The notes: a model not told the origin generated them from the letters alone. 38,738 nucleotides of DNA from an uncultured Prochlorococcus sp. (GCA_902606505.1 CACLGU010000013.1:1-38738); one strand, 5' to 3'. Counted from the stretch's first letter, positions 18,932 to 29,560 are shown. Numbers and translations: made by a program.

Positions 18932-19516
18932 TTAATCTAAAGTATTAAGGGCAGGGAACCGAATAGGTCCAATTTTATTAAAGGGCCAATATCTAAAAAT
19001 AGCTTTGCCAATAACCTTTTCATAGGGTAAAAATCCCCAAATATGTGAATCCATACTGTTATTTCTATTATCACCCATAACCCATAATGACTCTTCTGGG
19101 ACAATAAAAGGACCTATAGAGTAATTAATATTATTGTCAAAAAAGTAATTATTTTGAATGATATCATTTAAGTAAAGGTTACCGTCTCTTACTTCTACCT
19201 TATCTCCAGGTGTTCCAATTACTCTTTTTATTAGTGCAGTATCTGCTTCATAACCAGCATTAATTAATTGTTCCGGGACGTTAAAAACAACTATTTTATT
19301 TTTTAATTTTGAAAGATTTGATCTGGAGGTGATTTTGGGAGTTACTTTCTCAACAAGAATTTTATCTTGTATTTGAAGAGTTGGAAGCATTGAACCGGAT
19401 GGGATCCATCTTGGCTCTATAACCTGCCATCGTATAATTAAAGCAATAGATATCCAGATTAAAAGATTTCTTAAATCCTTTAGTATTGAATTTCTTTTTT
19501 CTTGAGTTGCAGACAT
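18932..19516 (-). CDS. lepB: Signal peptidase I
   Basis: The 194-residue product has one N-terminal membrane segment (about residues 16-32, LRNLLIWISIALIIRW). The catalytic serine is Ser42 in IPSGSMLPTL and the general base is Lys97 in ALIKRVIGTPGD. The GDNRNNSMDSHIWGFL block completes the family S26 signature. It removes signal peptides from exported proteins at the outer face of the cytoplasmic or thylakoid membrane. Start is ATG. The gene is divergent from menD with only 50 bases between, so both promoters must be packed there. DUF760 follows downstream. Confidence 0.96.
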   Translation of the reverse strand: MSATQEKRNSILKDLRNLLIWISIALIIRWQVIEPRWIPSGSMLPTLQIQDKILVEKVTPKITSRSNLSKLKNKIVVFNVPEQLINAGYEADTALIKRVIGTPGDKVEVRDGNLYLNDIIQNNYFFDNNINYSIGPFIVPEESLWVMGDNRNNSMDSHIWGFLPYEKVIGKAIFRYWPFNKIGPIRFPALNTLD

Positions 19517-19566
19517 GTTTTATTTAATTCAGTTCTAAGGAAAATCTCAAAGCATTTATATAAATT

Positions 19567-21330
19567 ATGACATCATCTATTGAATGCAAAAATTTTCTTA
19601 GAAGTTTACAACTTTTGAATCTTCTTATAAAAATAGGCGTTCAAAATTTAATACTATGTCCTGGCAGTAGATCAGCACCTTTAGCAATTGCTGCTGGAGA
19701 ATTAAATAAATTAGGACTGCTAAATGTTTTTAATTCAATAGACGAGAGATCTGCGGGATTCCACTCTCTTGGGATTTCTGCTGCATCAGGTAATATTTCT
19801 TTAGTTATTACAACTTCTGGAACTGCCGTAAGTAACTTATTGCCAGCAGCAGTTGAGGCAGACCGTTCTTGTAAAGGTATTATATTTCTCACTGCTGATA
19901 GACCATTAAGATTAAAAGATTGTGGCGCTAATCAAACAGTAAATCAAGAAGATTTTTTGAGTTCAGTCTGCAGAAGAGTTTTAAGTACAAATCTAAATGG
20001 ACTTCATGAAACAAAAGAAAATGAAATCTTAAATTTAGTTCAAATTACTGAGAAGCAAATATCAACCTTCCCTGGTCCAATTCATTTAAATATTCCTATT
20101 GATAAGCCTTTAGGTATTTCATTTTTTAATAAAAAAAATGTTTTGGAGGTTTTTGAGAGGATTTATTTAAAGAAAAAATATATATTTCAGGAAGTTGAAA
20201 AAAAATCTGATAAAAACAAATTCTTAGAAATTTCAAAAAGTTTAAATTTAGATAAATCCGGCATTATTTTAGTAGGTCCCTTTCAAGGTTCCATAAATGA
20301 TTTAACTTCTTTCAATCAATCTTTAGAGCAATTACAAGAAATTACTGGTTGGCCAGTATTTGCTGATCCTGTTTCAGGTGTTTATTCTGGTTTGAGAGGA
20401 TTAGTTGTTAATTGGGAATTAGTCTTAAGAAAAAATAAAAATTCAATAAATTGTCATCAACTTTTGAGGCTTGGTCCTATGTCATCCTCAAATGATTTGG
20501 AGAAGTTTTTAACAACCTTCGAAGGGATACAAATTCTTATAAAAGAAAAAAACTGTAGAAAATTGGACCCCATAAAAAAATCACTTGAATATGATTTTGG
20601 GCTATCAAATTTTACTACTCTATTGTTAGAGGAATTATCAACTAACGAAAAACACAAAAAGTCTCTTACTCCGATGGCTCTAGATCTAATAGAGGAAGGC
20701 GAGCAGGTTAAAAAAATTATAAAAGAGAAAATTACTCAAGATAACCAAATTACTGAGTATATGCTTGCAAATCTTGTTCCCAAACTTTGGCCAGCCGAAA
20801 ACCCTATAATGCTCTCCGCTAGTAGCCCGATTAGAGATTGGCTTACATTTTCTGAGAATTATACTTTAACAAGAAATTGTTTCAGCTTTAGAGGAGCTTC
20901 CGGCATAGACGGTACTTTATCTCTTGCATTAGGTATTTCTAGAATTAAAAATCCTCTACTTCTTGTGACTGGAGATTTGGCTTTTATTCATGATATAAAC
21001 GGTTGGCTGATTGAAAATTCAATCGATATGAATTTAACAATTCTTCTGATAAATAATAATGGTGGAAATATATTTAATCGTATTTATAAAGAAAATTTAA
21101 AAGAAGATGAATTAAAAAAACTTTTTCTTATGCCAAAAGAAATAAACTGGCCAAAACTTGCAGAGAGCTATCAAGTAAAGTTTAAAAGTGTGGCAAATTT
21201 TAAAAAATTACGAGAGGCATTTGATTGGAGCATTTCTATCCAGAAATCTGTAATAATTAAAGTAGATATTGATTCAGAAAATGAAATTTGTGAAAAAAAT
21301 GCCCTGCTAGAAAAAATAATTGGCATTTAA
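19567..21330 (+). CDS. menD: MenD, SEPHCHC synthase (phylloquinone synthesis)
   Basis: The 587-residue thiamine-diphosphate enzyme has the MenD blocks [13 protein letters not shown] near residue 31, [11 protein letters not shown] near 57 and [19 protein letters not shown] near 80. The C-terminal cofactor domain contains [16 protein letters not shown] and [13 protein letters not shown]. MenD joins isochorismate and 2-oxoglutarate. In cyanobacteria the pathway leads to phylloquinone, the electron acceptor of photosystem I. menB, the naphthoate ring-closing enzyme, follows after 35 bases on the same strand. Normal length and start. Confidence 0.96.
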   Translation: MTSSIECKNFLRSLQLLNLLIKIGVQNLILCPGSRSAPLAIAAGELNKLGLLNVFNSIDERSAGFHSLGISAASGNISLVITTSGTAVSNLLPAAVEADRSCKGIIFLTADRPLRLKDCGANQTVNQEDFLSSVCRRVLSTNLNGLHETKENEILNLVQITEKQISTFPGPIHLNIPIDKPLGISFFNKKNVLEVFERIYLKKKYIFQEVEKKSDKNKFLEISKSLNLDKSGIILVGPFQGSINDLTSFNQSLEQLQEITGWPVFADPVSGVYSGLRGLVVNWELVLRKNKNSINCHQLLRLGPMSSSNDLEKFLTTFEGIQILIKEKNCRKLDPIKKSLEYDFGLSNFTTLLLEELSTNEKHKKSLTPMALDLIEEGEQVKKIIKEKITQDNQITEYMLANLVPKLWPAENPIMLSASSPIRDWLTFSENYTLTRNCFSFRGASGIDGTLSLALGISRIKNPLLLVTGDLAFIHDINGWLIENSIDMNLTILLINNNGGNIFNRIYKENLKEDELKKLFLMPKEINWPKLAESYQVKFKSVANFKKLREAFDWSISIQKSVIIKVDIDSENEICEKNALLEKIIGI

Positions 21331-21365
21331 ATTAATCATTTTCTATCTTTGCATAATTAGGTTTC

Positions 21366-22223
21366 ATGAAAGTATTACCTGGGAAAACAACTTTAAATTG
21401 GTCAGAATGCAAATCTTATGAGGATATATTGTTTCACAAATCAGATGAGGGAATTGCGAGAATCGCAATTAATCGTCCTGAAAAAAGAAATGCATTTAGA
21501 CCACAAACTGTAGATGAACTTATTAACGCATTTAATATAGTAAGAAATGATGAAACTATTGGCGTAGTTCTCTTTACAGGTGCGGGACCTGACAAAAAAG
21601 GTATTTATTCTTTTTGTTCTGGAGGAGATCAGACTGTAAGAGGTGAAAATGGATATAAAAATGATGAAGGGAAGCAGAGATTAAATGTACTTGAACTTCA
21701 AAGATTAATAAGAAGTTTGCCTAAAGTGGTTATTGCCTTAGTTCCTGGTTTTGCAATTGGAGGAGGACAGGTACTTCATTTGATTTGTGACCTAAGTATC
21801 GCCTCTGAAAATGCAATATTTGGTCAAACAGGTCCAAGAGTTGGTAGTTTTGATGCGGGTTTTGGATCTAGTTATTTGGCAAGACTTGTTGGTCAAAGAA
21901 AAGCAAAAGAAATTTGGTTTTTATGTAGAAAATATAATTCCAAGGAAGCTCTTAAGATGGGCTTGATAAATGCAATTACAAAGATTGAAGAATTAGAAGC
22001 TGAGGGTGTAATCTGGGCAAGAGAGATTTTACGAAATAGTCCAACTGCTATTCGTATTCTTAAAGCTTCATTTAATGCAGAGAATGATGGGATTGCGGGT
22101 ATTCAAGAATTATCTGGATACGCAACTCAATTATTTTATTCAACTGAAGAAGCTCAAGAAGGTAGAGATGCCTTTCTTGAAAAGCGTCCACCAGACTTTT
22201 CTGACTATAAGTGGACATCCTAG
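21366..22223 (+). CDS. menB: 1,4-dihydroxy-2-naphthoyl-CoA synthase
   Basis: The 285-residue crotonase-family protein has the MenB blocks [19 protein letters not shown] and [11 protein letters not shown], the oxyanion and substrate region, plus [24 protein letters not shown] and [14 protein letters not shown] at the C-terminus. It closes the naphthoate ring from O-succinylbenzoyl-CoA. Together with menD immediately upstream it serves phylloquinone synthesis for photosystem I. ATG start; glgA follows after 34 bases on the same strand. Confidence 0.97.
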   Translation: MKVLPGKTTLNWSECKSYEDILFHKSDEGIARIAINRPEKRNAFRPQTVDELINAFNIVRNDETIGVVLFTGAGPDKKGIYSFCSGGDQTVRGENGYKNDEGKQRLNVLELQRLIRSLPKVVIALVPGFAIGGGQVLHLICDLSIASENAIFGQTGPRVGSFDAGFGSSYLARLVGQRKAKEIWFLCRKYNSKEALKMGLINAITKIEELEAEGVIWAREILRNSPTAIRILKASFNAENDGIAGIQELSGYATQLFYSTEEAQEGRDAFLEKRPPDFSDYKWTS

Positions 22224-22257
22224 TTTATTTTCAAAAGAACTTTTTAAATAATTATCA

Positions 22258-23709
22258 ATGAGAATTCTTCTTGCCGCTGCTGAATGTGCTCCAATGATCA
22301 AAGTTGGAGGTATGGGAGATGTGGTTGGCTCGTTACCTCCATCATTGATAAAACTTGGTCACGATGTTCGGGTAATAATTCCAGGATATGGAAAATTGTG
22401 GAGTCTTTTAGAGGTATCGAATGAACCAGTTTTCAGAGCAAATACAATGGGCACTGATTTTGCCGTATATGAAGCAAAACATCCCATACATAATTATGTG
22501 ATTTACCTGGTTGGTCATCCAACATTTGACTCTGATCAAATATACGGAGGCGAAAATGAGGACTGGCGCTTTACATTTTTTGCTAGTGCCACTGCAGAAT
22601 TTGCCTGGAATTGTTGGAAACCTCAAGTTCTCCATTGCCATGATTGGCACACTGGAATGATTCCTGTGTGGATGCATCAGGACCCTGAAATAAGTACAGT
22701 CTTTACAATTCATAATTTAAAATACCAAGGCCCTTGGAGATGGAAACTTGAAAAAATGACTTGGTGTCCTTGGTATATGCATGGAGACCATACAATGGCT
22801 GCGGCAATGTTGTATGCAGATAGGGTCAATGCTGTTTCTCCAACTTATGCAGATGAGATTAAAACTCATGAATACGGGGAAAGCCTTGAAGGATTACTTA
22901 ATTACATTTCAGGTAAATTAAGGGGAATTCTTAATGGCATAGATCTTGATGAATGGAATCCAGCCAAAGATCCAGTTTTACCTGCAAAATTTAGTATTAA
23001 GAATTTAGAAAATAGGCTAGAAAATAAAAAAATTCTGCAGAGAGAAATGGGTCTCGAAGTTAATCCTAAAAAATATCTTTTAGGTATGGTCAGTAGGTTA
23101 GTTGATCAGAAAGGAGTTGACTTACTTTTACAAGTTTCAAGAAGACTTTTAGCGTATACAGATTCGCAAATAGTTGTTTTAGGGACTGGAGATAGATATT
23201 TAGAGTCAGGATTATGGCAACTTGCATTAGATTACCCAAGAAGATTTTCAGTATTTCTTACCTATGATGATTCTTTATCAAGACTTATCTATGGTGGCTC
23301 TGATGCATTTTTAATGCCAAGCAGATTCGAACCTTGTGGCATTAGTCAACTACTTGCTATGAGATATGGTTCTATTCCAATAGTAAGGCGAGTAGGAGGT
23401 TTAGTTGACACAGTTTTACCTCATGATCCAGAAAATAATAGTGGTACTGGTTTTTGCTTCGATCGCTTTGAACCCATAGATTTCTATACCTCTTTAGTAA
23501 GGTCTTGGGAGGCCTTTAGGCATAAAGATAGTTGGGAATTGTTGCAAAAAAGAGCAATGAGCCAAGAGTTTAGCTGGCAAAGATCCGCACTCGAATACGA
23601 AATTATGTACAAAGATGTTTGTGGAATAAAAGAACCATCTCCAGATTTTGCTGAAGTTGAAAAATTCTCTTATGGACAATCGGCTGATCCATCTTTAAAA
23701 AAAGTATGA
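22258..23709 (+). CDS. glgA: Glycogen synthase (ADP-glucose, GT5)
   Basis: The 483-residue product has the GT5 opening [24 protein letters not shown], in which Lys15-Val-Gly-Gly is the ADP-glucose-binding motif. It also has the C-terminal [17 protein letters not shown] block with the conserved Glu and [10 protein letters not shown]. It adds glucose from ADP-glucose to glycogen, the carbon store of the organism. The upstream menB and downstream murF on the same strand are metabolically unrelated, so this is a packed run rather than a single-pathway operon. No unusual insertions. Confidence 0.97.
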   Translation: MRILLAAAECAPMIKVGGMGDVVGSLPPSLIKLGHDVRVIIPGYGKLWSLLEVSNEPVFRANTMGTDFAVYEAKHPIHNYVIYLVGHPTFDSDQIYGGENEDWRFTFFASATAEFAWNCWKPQVLHCHDWHTGMIPVWMHQDPEISTVFTIHNLKYQGPWRWKLEKMTWCPWYMHGDHTMAAAMLYADRVNAVSPTYADEIKTHEYGESLEGLLNYISGKLRGILNGIDLDEWNPAKDPVLPAKFSIKNLENRLENKKILQREMGLEVNPKKYLLGMVSRLVDQKGVDLLLQVSRRLLAYTDSQIVVLGTGDRYLESGLWQLALDYPRRFSVFLTYDDSLSRLIYGGSDAFLMPSRFEPCGISQLLAMRYGSIPIVRRVGGLVDTVLPHDPENNSGTGFCFDRFEPIDFYTSLVRSWEAFRHKDSWELLQKRAMSQEFSWQRSALEYEIMYKDVCGIKEPSPDFAEVEKFSYGQSADPSLKKV

Positions 23710-23721
23710 CTTAATTTTTTA

Positions 23722-25092
23722 ATGGAATTCTCTTTATCAGAATTAAACAATGTTTTGGGGGATATTAAAAATCTGAGCGAGGGAAAAAGAGATTCTCTAA
23801 ATTTTAAAAATATAAGTATCGATAGTAGAACTTTGTTTAAAAATGATCTTTTTATAGCTATAAAGGGTAAAAATTTTGATGGGCATAGTTTTCTTCCAGA
23901 TGTTTTAGATAAAGGAGTTAAATCAGTAGTAATTAAAAAAGGGATGCAGAAATTACTTCCTAGTAATTTTCCTTATTGGGTTGTAAATGACACATTAGAA
24001 GCATTTCAAAAATTAGCATTGCTAAAAAGAAAAAAATTAAATATCCCTATTATCGCCGTAACTGGTTCAGTGGGTAAAACAACCACAAAAGAAATGATTG
24101 GTAGAGTTTTAAATAAACTTGGAAGAATTAAATTATCCCATTCAAATTTCAATAATGAGTTTGGAGTTGGTCTTACTATTCTTGCTACAGATATAAAAGA
24201 TAAAGCTTTAGTTCTTGAGATGGGGATGAGAGGTCTTGGACAGATCGAGAATTTATCTAAATATAGTGAACCCGATATCGCAGTTATTACTAACATTGGC
24301 ACAGCTCACATTGGATTGTTAGGTTCAAAAAAAAATATTACTTATGCAAAGTGTGAAATTAGTAAGTTCTTAAATCCCGAAGGAGTTGTAATAATTCCAG
24401 CAAATGATCCATTCCTAGAAAAAACTTTAAAAGAATATTGGAAAGGTAGAGTTTTTAAAGTAAAACTATTAAATATAGAAAATCAAAAGGATAGTTTCAA
24501 GAAAGATGATAGTTTGCGAGGATTTTATAATCCTACGAATAAAACAATATTAATTGAAGAAAATATCTTTGAAATTTCATCAGAGGGGTTTCACAATGCT
24601 TCGAATTTCTTATTTGCTTATGCAGTCGCCAAAGAGCTAGGCATTGATTTTGCAAGTTTTAATAAATTTGATTTTGCAATTTTAGGTGGAAGGAATAAAA
24701 TTCTTAAGTCGGTAAAAACAACAATATATGATGAATCATATAATGCTTCGCCAGAGTCAGTAAAAGCATGTATTAAAAACCTTCTTGAAAAACCGAGAAA
24801 TAAATTTTTCATTTTTGGAAGTATGCAAGAATTGGGAGATGAATCTGAAAAATATCATAAAGTAATATTCAACTTAATAAATAATTCGGAAATAGAAAAG
24901 TGTTTATTTATTTGCGATAAAAATGAGAAAATTTACACCAATTATCTCAAAGATAAGAAAAAATTTATAGTTTTAAATAATATTAAAGATGTACCTAAAG
25001 AGATAAACAAATATACAAAAAAAGGAGATTCTATTCTTATTAAAGGGAGCAGATATTGGCAACTTGAAAAAATTATTGAATTAATCAATTAG
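23722..25092 (+). CDS. murF: UDP-MurNAc-tripeptide:D-Ala-D-Ala ligase
   Basis: The 456-residue product has the Mur-ligase layout. The N-terminal substrate domain contains ISIDSRTLFKNDLFIAIKG. The ATP loop TGSVGKTT is at residues 114-121. A central block NEFGVGLTIL, EMGMRGLGQI, ITNIGTAHIG and the C-terminal DESYNASPESV follow. It adds D-Ala-D-Ala to the peptidoglycan precursor in the cytoplasm. It begins 12 bases after glgA. The gene converges on glmU with one base between their stop codons, which puts two cell-wall genes face to face. Confidence 0.96.
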   Translation: MEFSLSELNNVLGDIKNLSEGKRDSLNFKNISIDSRTLFKNDLFIAIKGKNFDGHSFLPDVLDKGVKSVVIKKGMQKLLPSNFPYWVVNDTLEAFQKLALLKRKKLNIPIIAVTGSVGKTTTKEMIGRVLNKLGRIKLSHSNFNNEFGVGLTILATDIKDKALVLEMGMRGLGQIENLSKYSEPDIAVITNIGTAHIGLLGSKKNITYAKCEISKFLNPEGVVIIPANDPFLEKTLKEYWKGRVFKVKLLNIENQKDSFKKDDSLRGFYNPTNKTILIEENIFEISSEGFHNASNFLFAYAVAKELGIDFASFNKFDFAILGGRNKILKSVKTTIYDESYNASPESVKACIKNLLEKPRNKFFIFGSMQELGDESEKYHKVIFNLINNSEIEKCLFICDKNEKIYTNYLKDKKKFIVLNNIKDVPKEINKYTKKGDSILIKGSRYWQLEKIIELIN

Positions 25093-25093
25093 A

Positions 25094-26443
25094 TCAGGAT
25101 TTCTTTCTTTCCCAATTTTCTATATTCACTTGCTTAGTTCTTGAGATTGCTAATGAATTATCTTTAGAGTCTTTTGTGATCACTGAACCAGCTCCCGTTG
25201 TAACTGATTCCCCGAGATTTATTGGCGCTACAAAAACTGTATTTGCACCAATGCTGGAATTTTTACCAATTTTTGTTTGATGTTTTTTCTGGCCATCAAA
25301 ATTTGCAGTAATAGTACCTGCTCCAATATTTGTAGATCTTCCAATAATAGAATCGCCAATGTAACTTAAATGGTTTACTTGAGATTCTTCCTCTAATTGA
25401 CTATTTTTGATTTCAACAAAATTACCTATTTTGCTAAAGGAAGATATTTTGGAATTAGGTCTTATATGACTATAAGGGCCAATTTTTATATAGTCCATTA
25501 TCTGAGAAGCATAAACAGTAGAGTTTGAAATTTCACAATTTCTTCCCACATAAGAATTCTCAATAAAAGTATTTGGTCCGATAATGCAATGACTTTTTAT
25601 TTTGGTATTTCCTCTTATATGTGTATTAGCCTCTATAATCACATCCTTACCAATTTCAGCTTCTTCACTAATTGAACAACTTGCTTTATTAATAAAAGTT
25701 ACCCCATTAAGCATATGCTTTTCTTTAATTGAATTCTGAATATTTTCCTCGCACTCTGACAGTTGAATTCTGTTATTAATTCCTTGAAGCTCTCCATTAT
25801 CCTTTACCTCGAGGCTTAAGGAATTTTTTAGCATAGATATTGTATCTGTTAAATAAATCTCTTTTTGATTATTATTGCTTTGCAAGGCATTAATTATTTC
25901 TGACAAGTTACCCCAGTTAAAACAGTAAACACCTGCATTTATTAATGGGTTTTCTCTTTCTAGATCATTGCAATCTTTTTCTTCAACAATTCTTTCTATA
26001 AAATCTCCCTTCAAAAAAACTCTGCCATATCCGTGAGGATTTGTTTTCTTTGTAGTAATTAAAGAAACATCAGCATTTTTTGAATCGTGAAAATATAAAA
26101 GCCTTTTTAGAGTATTAGGCCTAATTAGTGGCACATCGCCGTTAAGGACCAAAAGTTTTCCTTCATGTTTTTTTACTTCTCTACAAAGTATCTGTATAGC
26201 ATGACCTGTTCCTGATTGAGGTTCTTGAATAATAATATGAATTTTTTTTTCGTTTGGGATTGACTTTTGTACCTCTTTTGATTTGTGTCCAGTAATTACG
26301 AAAATTTGATCAGGTTTTAATTCGACACATGAATCAATTACTCTTTGTAAAAGACTTTTGCCAGAAATTTTATGTAAAACTTTTGGCAATGAGCTTTCCA
26401 TCCTAGTGCCCTTTCCTGCCGCTAATATCGCAACACTTAACAT
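25094..26443 (-). CDS. glmU: Bifunctional GlmU (GlcN-1-P acetyltransferase / UDP-GlcNAc pyrophosphorylase)
   Basis: The 449-residue protein has two halves. The N-terminal nucleotidyltransferase starts [20 protein letters not shown] and has [10 protein letters not shown] and VLNGDVPLI. The C-terminal part (about residues 250-449) is a left-handed beta helix of hexapeptide repeats, with [36 protein letters not shown] and [13 protein letters not shown] as the acetyltransferase site. It makes UDP-N-acetylglucosamine for peptidoglycan and lipopolysaccharide. An MnmD-like gene lies 19 bases upstream on the same strand. Confidence 0.97.
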   Translation of the reverse strand: MLSVAILAAGKGTRMESSLPKVLHKISGKSLLQRVIDSCVELKPDQIFVITGHKSKEVQKSIPNEKKIHIIIQEPQSGTGHAIQILCREVKKHEGKLLVLNGDVPLIRPNTLKRLLYFHDSKNADVSLITTKKTNPHGYGRVFLKGDFIERIVEEKDCNDLERENPLINAGVYCFNWGNLSEIINALQSNNNQKEIYLTDTISMLKNSLSLEVKDNGELQGINNRIQLSECEENIQNSIKEKHMLNGVTFINKASCSISEEAEIGKDVIIEANTHIRGNTKIKSHCIIGPNTFIENSYVGRNCEISNSTVYASQIMDYIKIGPYSHIRPNSKISSFSKIGNFVEIKNSQLEEESQVNHLSYIGDSIIGRSTNIGAGTITANFDGQKKHQTKIGKNSSIGANTVFVAPINLGESVTTGAGSVITKDSKDNSLAISRTKQVNIENWERKKS

Positions 26444-26462
26444 GTTTATTTGAAATCATTAT

Positions 26463-27374
26463 TTAAATCTTACTCTTAAGGGATAACTTCGTCATTCCCC
26501 ACTTCTCTCTCCATTTATTTGTAGATAATAGATTTGAAAAAAATTGCTCTTCTAATCTTCTCTTGATTATATCGTCTTTGCTTGAGTTTAAATCTTGATC
26601 TCTATATGGAATACTGGCTTTAGTGAAGAGATGTTCCTCTTCCATTAAAGATAAATTTTCAAAATTGAAATTAGGTTTCAATTTATTCTTATCAAATTTT
26701 GGTATTGCAACAGTTCCCTGACTCCAAAAAATTCTGTTCTTAATACTTGGCTTAATAGTAAAAATTTCTAATCCAAGATTTCTTAATGCTTTTCTTACAG
26801 CCGCTGATGAAGAATAGGTTATTAAATAACCCTGAGAATTAAGATTCTCTGTGACTTTAGATAAAAATTCAATTGTCCATAATTGTGGGCATTTTTGAGG
26901 AGAAAAACCATCTAAATAAATCAGATCGAATTTAATAGATGAAGGAATAATTTTGATTTTCTCTCTAGCATCACCCCACAAAACACTGCATTTAAAAAAT
27001 TGATCCTCAAAGTAATCTTTTCGATACATTGATTCAAATATTGTTTTGATTTTTGGAGCCCATAATTTAAGGAAAGATTCATTTTTAAGCGAATATTCAA
27101 GTGGCTTTTTATCAATCTCCAACGCATACAAATTTAAATATGATTTTTGTTTAATTAATTCATCTAATAAAGAAGCGGAATTGTATCCTAAACCAAAACA
27201 TATATCCAAAACATTAAGAGATTTACCCTTAAATCTTTGCAAATTAGAAGTAGATGTAAATTTCAACTTTGTCTCCTCCAATGCGCCCAATAAACTATGG
27301 AAGTTTTCTTGAAAAAACAGACTTCTTAAAGAGTAACTACCATCTTTAGTTAAAACTTCTATTAATTCAGACAA
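26463..27374 (-). CDS. MnmD-like SAM-dependent tRNA methyltransferase (MnmC2 domain family)
   Basis: The 303-residue product has a SAM-binding glycine loop VLDICFGLGYNSASLLDEL near residue 55. It also has the family block FDLIYLDGFSPQKCPQLW near residues 149-166, equivalent to the DAFSPxKNPxLW motif in the methyltransferase half of MnmC, and a GYLITYSSSAAVRKALRNLG block. MnmC/MnmD methylates the wobble uridine side chain in certain tRNAs. There is no oxidoreductase half, as in standalone MnmD proteins. aroA lies upstream (12-base gap) and glmU downstream (19 bases). Substrate in cyanobacteria is inferred by family. Confidence 0.8.
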   Translation of the reverse strand: MSELIEVLTKDGSYSLRSLFFQENFHSLLGALEETKLKFTSTSNLQRFKGKSLNVLDICFGLGYNSASLLDELIKQKSYLNLYALEIDKKPLEYSLKNESFLKLWAPKIKTIFESMYRKDYFEDQFFKCSVLWGDAREKIKIIPSSIKFDLIYLDGFSPQKCPQLWTIEFLSKVTENLNSQGYLITYSSSAAVRKALRNLGLEIFTIKPSIKNRIFWSQGTVAIPKFDKNKLKPNFNFENLSLMEEEHLFTKASIPYRDQDLNSSKDDIIKRRLEEQFFSNLLSTNKWREKWGMTKLSLKSKI

Positions 27375-27386
27375 AAACTTTTTAGG

Positions 27387-28697
27387 CTAGTTAGTTAGTT
27401 TGGCAAGCTCTTCCCAAAAAGTGGGATACGAGACGCTAGCTGCATCTGCTCTCATGATTTTTGAGGTACCTTTGGAAAGAAGTGAAGCAATAGCAAGACT
27501 CATTGCTACTCGATGATCTGTCTCACTGTCTACCTCTGCAGAATGAAATTTTGATTGCCCATTAATAATTAACCCATCCTCTTTTTCTGTTATTTCAGCA
27601 CCGAATTTTTGTAACTGTCGTGCCATGACTTTTAATCGATCTGTCTCCTTAACTCTTAATTCTTGTGCATCCTTAATTTCAGAAACTCCATTACAAAAAC
27701 AAGCAGCCACAGTAAGGATAGGAATTTCATCTATGAGTTTTGGGAGAATATCTCCTTCAATAGTGAATGATCTTAAATTATTTGAAGTCTTTACTTTTAT
27801 AGATCCAATAGGTTCACCTGCAATAGTCGATTTATCTAAAATCTCATAATTGCACCCCATTGAATCCATTACATTTAAAATCCCTGTTCTAGTGGGATTT
27901 AATCCGACATTCTGAATTAAAACCTCTGAATTTGGAACAATAGATGCAGCAATCATCCAAAAAGAAGCAGAGCTTATGTCTCCAGGAATCAATATTTTCT
28001 GGCCAATTAAGTTGCCCCCTGACTTGATAACTACATTTCTTCCAAATTCACCTCTGATACTGATGTCTGCTCCAAATGCTTTTAACATTCTTTCAGTATG
28101 ATCTCTTGAAGATGCTGGTTCAATAACAGAAGTGGTTCCAGAAGCTTTGAGGCCTGCCAGTAAGATTGCAGATTTTACTTGAGCACTCGCTACAGGGGTT
28201 CCTATAACGCATCCTTTTAGTTTATTCCCATCAATTGAGATTGGGGCTTTGTTTCCTTTTTCTCTACCAAAGATTTTGCCACCCATCAACGATAATGGTT
28301 TGCCCACTCTCCGCATTGGTCTTTCATTAAGAGAATTGTCACCTGTTAAGATAAAATTCTTGCCTTCTTGACCGGCAAGTAACCCCATTAATAATCTCAT
28401 GGTGGTTCCCGAATTCCCACAATTGAGAATCTCTTTGGGCTCTTTTAATCCATCAAGACCTAATCCTGAAATCGTAAAAGGCTTATCTTTTTTTATTTCT
28501 GGTATGTTTACACCTAATTTCCTAAGACAATCAGCAGTTGAAAGGGGATCTTCAGAATGTAAAAACCCCTCAATAGTCGTGTCACCCACAGCAATACTTC
28601 CAATTATTAAAGCCCTATGAGAGATGGATTTATCTCCGGGTACTTTTATTTTTCCTTTTAAATTAACTCCACCTTTTATCGTGCGGATATTATTCAT
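27387..28697 (-). CDS. aroA: 3-phosphoshikimate 1-carboxyvinyltransferase (EPSP synthase)
   Basis: The 436-residue product (ATG at 28697) has the EPSPS blocks [14 protein letters not shown] near the N-terminus, [35 protein letters not shown] and [11 protein letters not shown]. It joins phosphoenolpyruvate to shikimate-3-phosphate for aromatic amino acids and, upstream of chorismate, for quinones including phylloquinone. The frame extends 13 codons further to a TTG at 28736, but the ATG starts just before the conserved [12 protein letters not shown] strand and is preferred. Upstream lies a 134-base divergent region shared with comB, holding a 10-bp inverted repeat. Confidence 0.95.
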   Translation of the reverse strand: MNNIRTIKGGVNLKGKIKVPGDKSISHRALIIGSIAVGDTTIEGFLHSEDPLSTADCLRKLGVNIPEIKKDKPFTISGLGLDGLKEPKEILNCGNSGTTMRLLMGLLAGQEGKNFILTGDNSLNERPMRRVGKPLSLMGGKIFGREKGNKAPISIDGNKLKGCVIGTPVASAQVKSAILLAGLKASGTTSVIEPASSRDHTERMLKAFGADISIRGEFGRNVVIKSGGNLIGQKILIPGDISSASFWMIAASIVPNSEVLIQNVGLNPTRTGILNVMDSMGCNYEILDKSTIAGEPIGSIKVKTSNNLRSFTIEGDILPKLIDEIPILTVAACFCNGVSEIKDAQELRVKETDRLKVMARQLQKFGAEITEKEDGLIINGQSKFHSAEVDSETDHRVAMSLAIASLLSKGTSKIMRADAASVSYPTFWEELAKLTN

Positions 28698-28712
28698 TTT
28701 CAAATTGAATAC

Positions 28713-28755
28713 TTGATAAGATTTCTGTAAAAACAAATTAGTTCTATCTTATCAA
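28713..28755. repeat. Perfect 10-bp inverted repeat, possible operator or RNA hairpin
   Basis: The arm TTGATAAGAT at 28713-28722 is matched by ATCTTATCAA at 28746-28755, separated by 23 bases. The right arm also sits in a short palindrome (CTTAT-CA-ATAAG, 28748-28759). It lies between the divergent aroA and comB genes, 16 bases from the aroA ATG and about 47 bases before the comB -10 box. It is directly visible; its function as a binding site or as a structure in the aroA leader is inference. Confidence 0.5.
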
Positions 28756-28801
28756 TAAGTTTGTTTTAAAAAAAAAATAATCAAATTAAGTAACTGTTTT
28801 C

Positions 28802-28807
28802 TATAAT
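28802..28807 (+). promoter_or_regulatory. TATAAT -10 box for comB-like gene
   Basis: A perfect TATAAT lies 24 bases before the proposed ATT start at 28832. Transcription would begin about 28814, leaving a short leader of under 20 bases. No convincing TTGACA is seen 17 bases upstream, which is usual for weakly conserved cyanobacterial -35 boxes. In AT-rich DNA the exact match is only moderate evidence. Confidence 0.5.
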
Positions 28808-28820
28808 AAATTTAGAAAAA

Positions 28821-28824
28821 AGGA
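28821..28824 (+). promoter_or_regulatory. AGGA ribosome-binding site deciding the comB start
   Basis: AGGA in AAAAAAGGAACTG lies 7 bases before ATT at 28832, an ideal distance. It is 4 bases before ATC at 28829 and only 1 base before CTG at 28826. This favours ATT as initiator, with ATC second. Confidence 0.5.
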
Positions 28825-28831
28825 ACTGATC

Positions 28832-29560
28832 ATTAATCTCACTTATTATCACGTTGCAAAGGATGTTCCAGAATTCAATCCCGATATTGCAGTTGTAATT
28901 GATGTTTTAAGAGCTACAACCACAATTTCTTGGGCTTTAAATAATGGAGCTGACTCAATACAAGTCTTTGCAGATTTGGATCTATTGAAAGAGTCTGCAA
29001 TCAAGTGGCAAGCAGATGAGAGACTAATGCTCGGAGAAAGAGGTGGCAAGAAGATTGAGGGCTTTGATTTAGGAAATTCTCCTTTATCAGTTACGAAAAA
29101 AGTTGTTAATGGCAAAAGACTTTTTATGAGTACGACTAATGGGACTAAATCATTGCAAAAAGTTCAAAATGCAAACCATTTGTTTGCTATGGGACTCCCA
29201 AATAGGAAAGCAGTTGCCGAAAAAATCATTGCATTAAAAAGAGAAAATGTTTTAATACTTGGGAGTGGTTGGGAAGGTTCATATTCACTTGAGGATTCTT
29301 TAGCTGCAGGTGCTTTGGCCTCATACTTTAAACAGAACTGTGATTTTGAAATTAATATTATGAACGACGAATTGCAGGCTGCTTTGGCACTTTGGGATTT
29401 TTGGAAAAATGACATTTTGAAATGTTTAAAAACAGCAACTCATGGCAAAAGATTGACAAGTCTTGGAGATTATGAGGATGATTTAAAATGTTGCTCTGAA
29501 CTTGATTGCTTAGATATTGTTCCAGCTCAAGTTGAAAGAGGTGTGATTCGTGCCTCATGA
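28832..29560 (+). CDS. comB: ComB-like 2-phosphosulfolactate phosphatase, non-canonical start
   Basis: The frame encodes about 242 residues from ATT at 28832, the usual ComB length. Family blocks are LTYYHVAKDVPEF, AVVIDVLRATTTISWAL (conserved Asp and Arg), LGERGGKKIEGFDLGNSP, MSTTNGTKSLQ and GSGWEGSYSLEDSLAAGAL. ComB removes phosphate from 2-phosphosulfolactate. In methanogens this serves coenzyme M synthesis; in cyanobacteria the purpose is unclear. Upstream of this the frame is closed by TAA at 28787-28789, with no ATG, GTG or TTG before the first block. A caller limited to those codons would begin at TTG 28976 and lose about 48 conserved residues. TATAAT and AGGA just upstream support the ATT. 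The nitrilase-like gene follows after 30 bases. Confidence 0.85.
   Translation: MNLTYYHVAKDVPEFNPDIAVVIDVLRATTTISWALNNGADSIQVFADLDLLKESAIKWQADERLMLGERGGKKIEGFDLGNSPLSVTKKVVNGKRLFMSTTNGTKSLQKVQNANHLFAMGLPNRKAVAEKIIALKRENVLILGSGWEGSYSLEDSLAAGALASYFKQNCDFEINIMNDELQAALALWDFWKNDILKCLKTATHGKRLTSLGDYEDDLKCCSELDCLDIVPAQVERGVIRAS

Noticed and set aside
28698..28736. Upstream TTG start for aroA at 28736, adding 13 residues
   Set aside because: The ATG at 28697 directly precedes the first conserved strand, and the added residues show no conservation pattern.
28849..29115. Minus-strand open frame opposite the comB-like gene
   Set aside because: The plus strand carries family motifs here; the antisense frame has none and no ribosome site.
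28976..29560. comB starting at TTG 28976
   Set aside because: This would cut through the conserved core and drop the IDVLRATTTI block, which is clearly in frame upstream.
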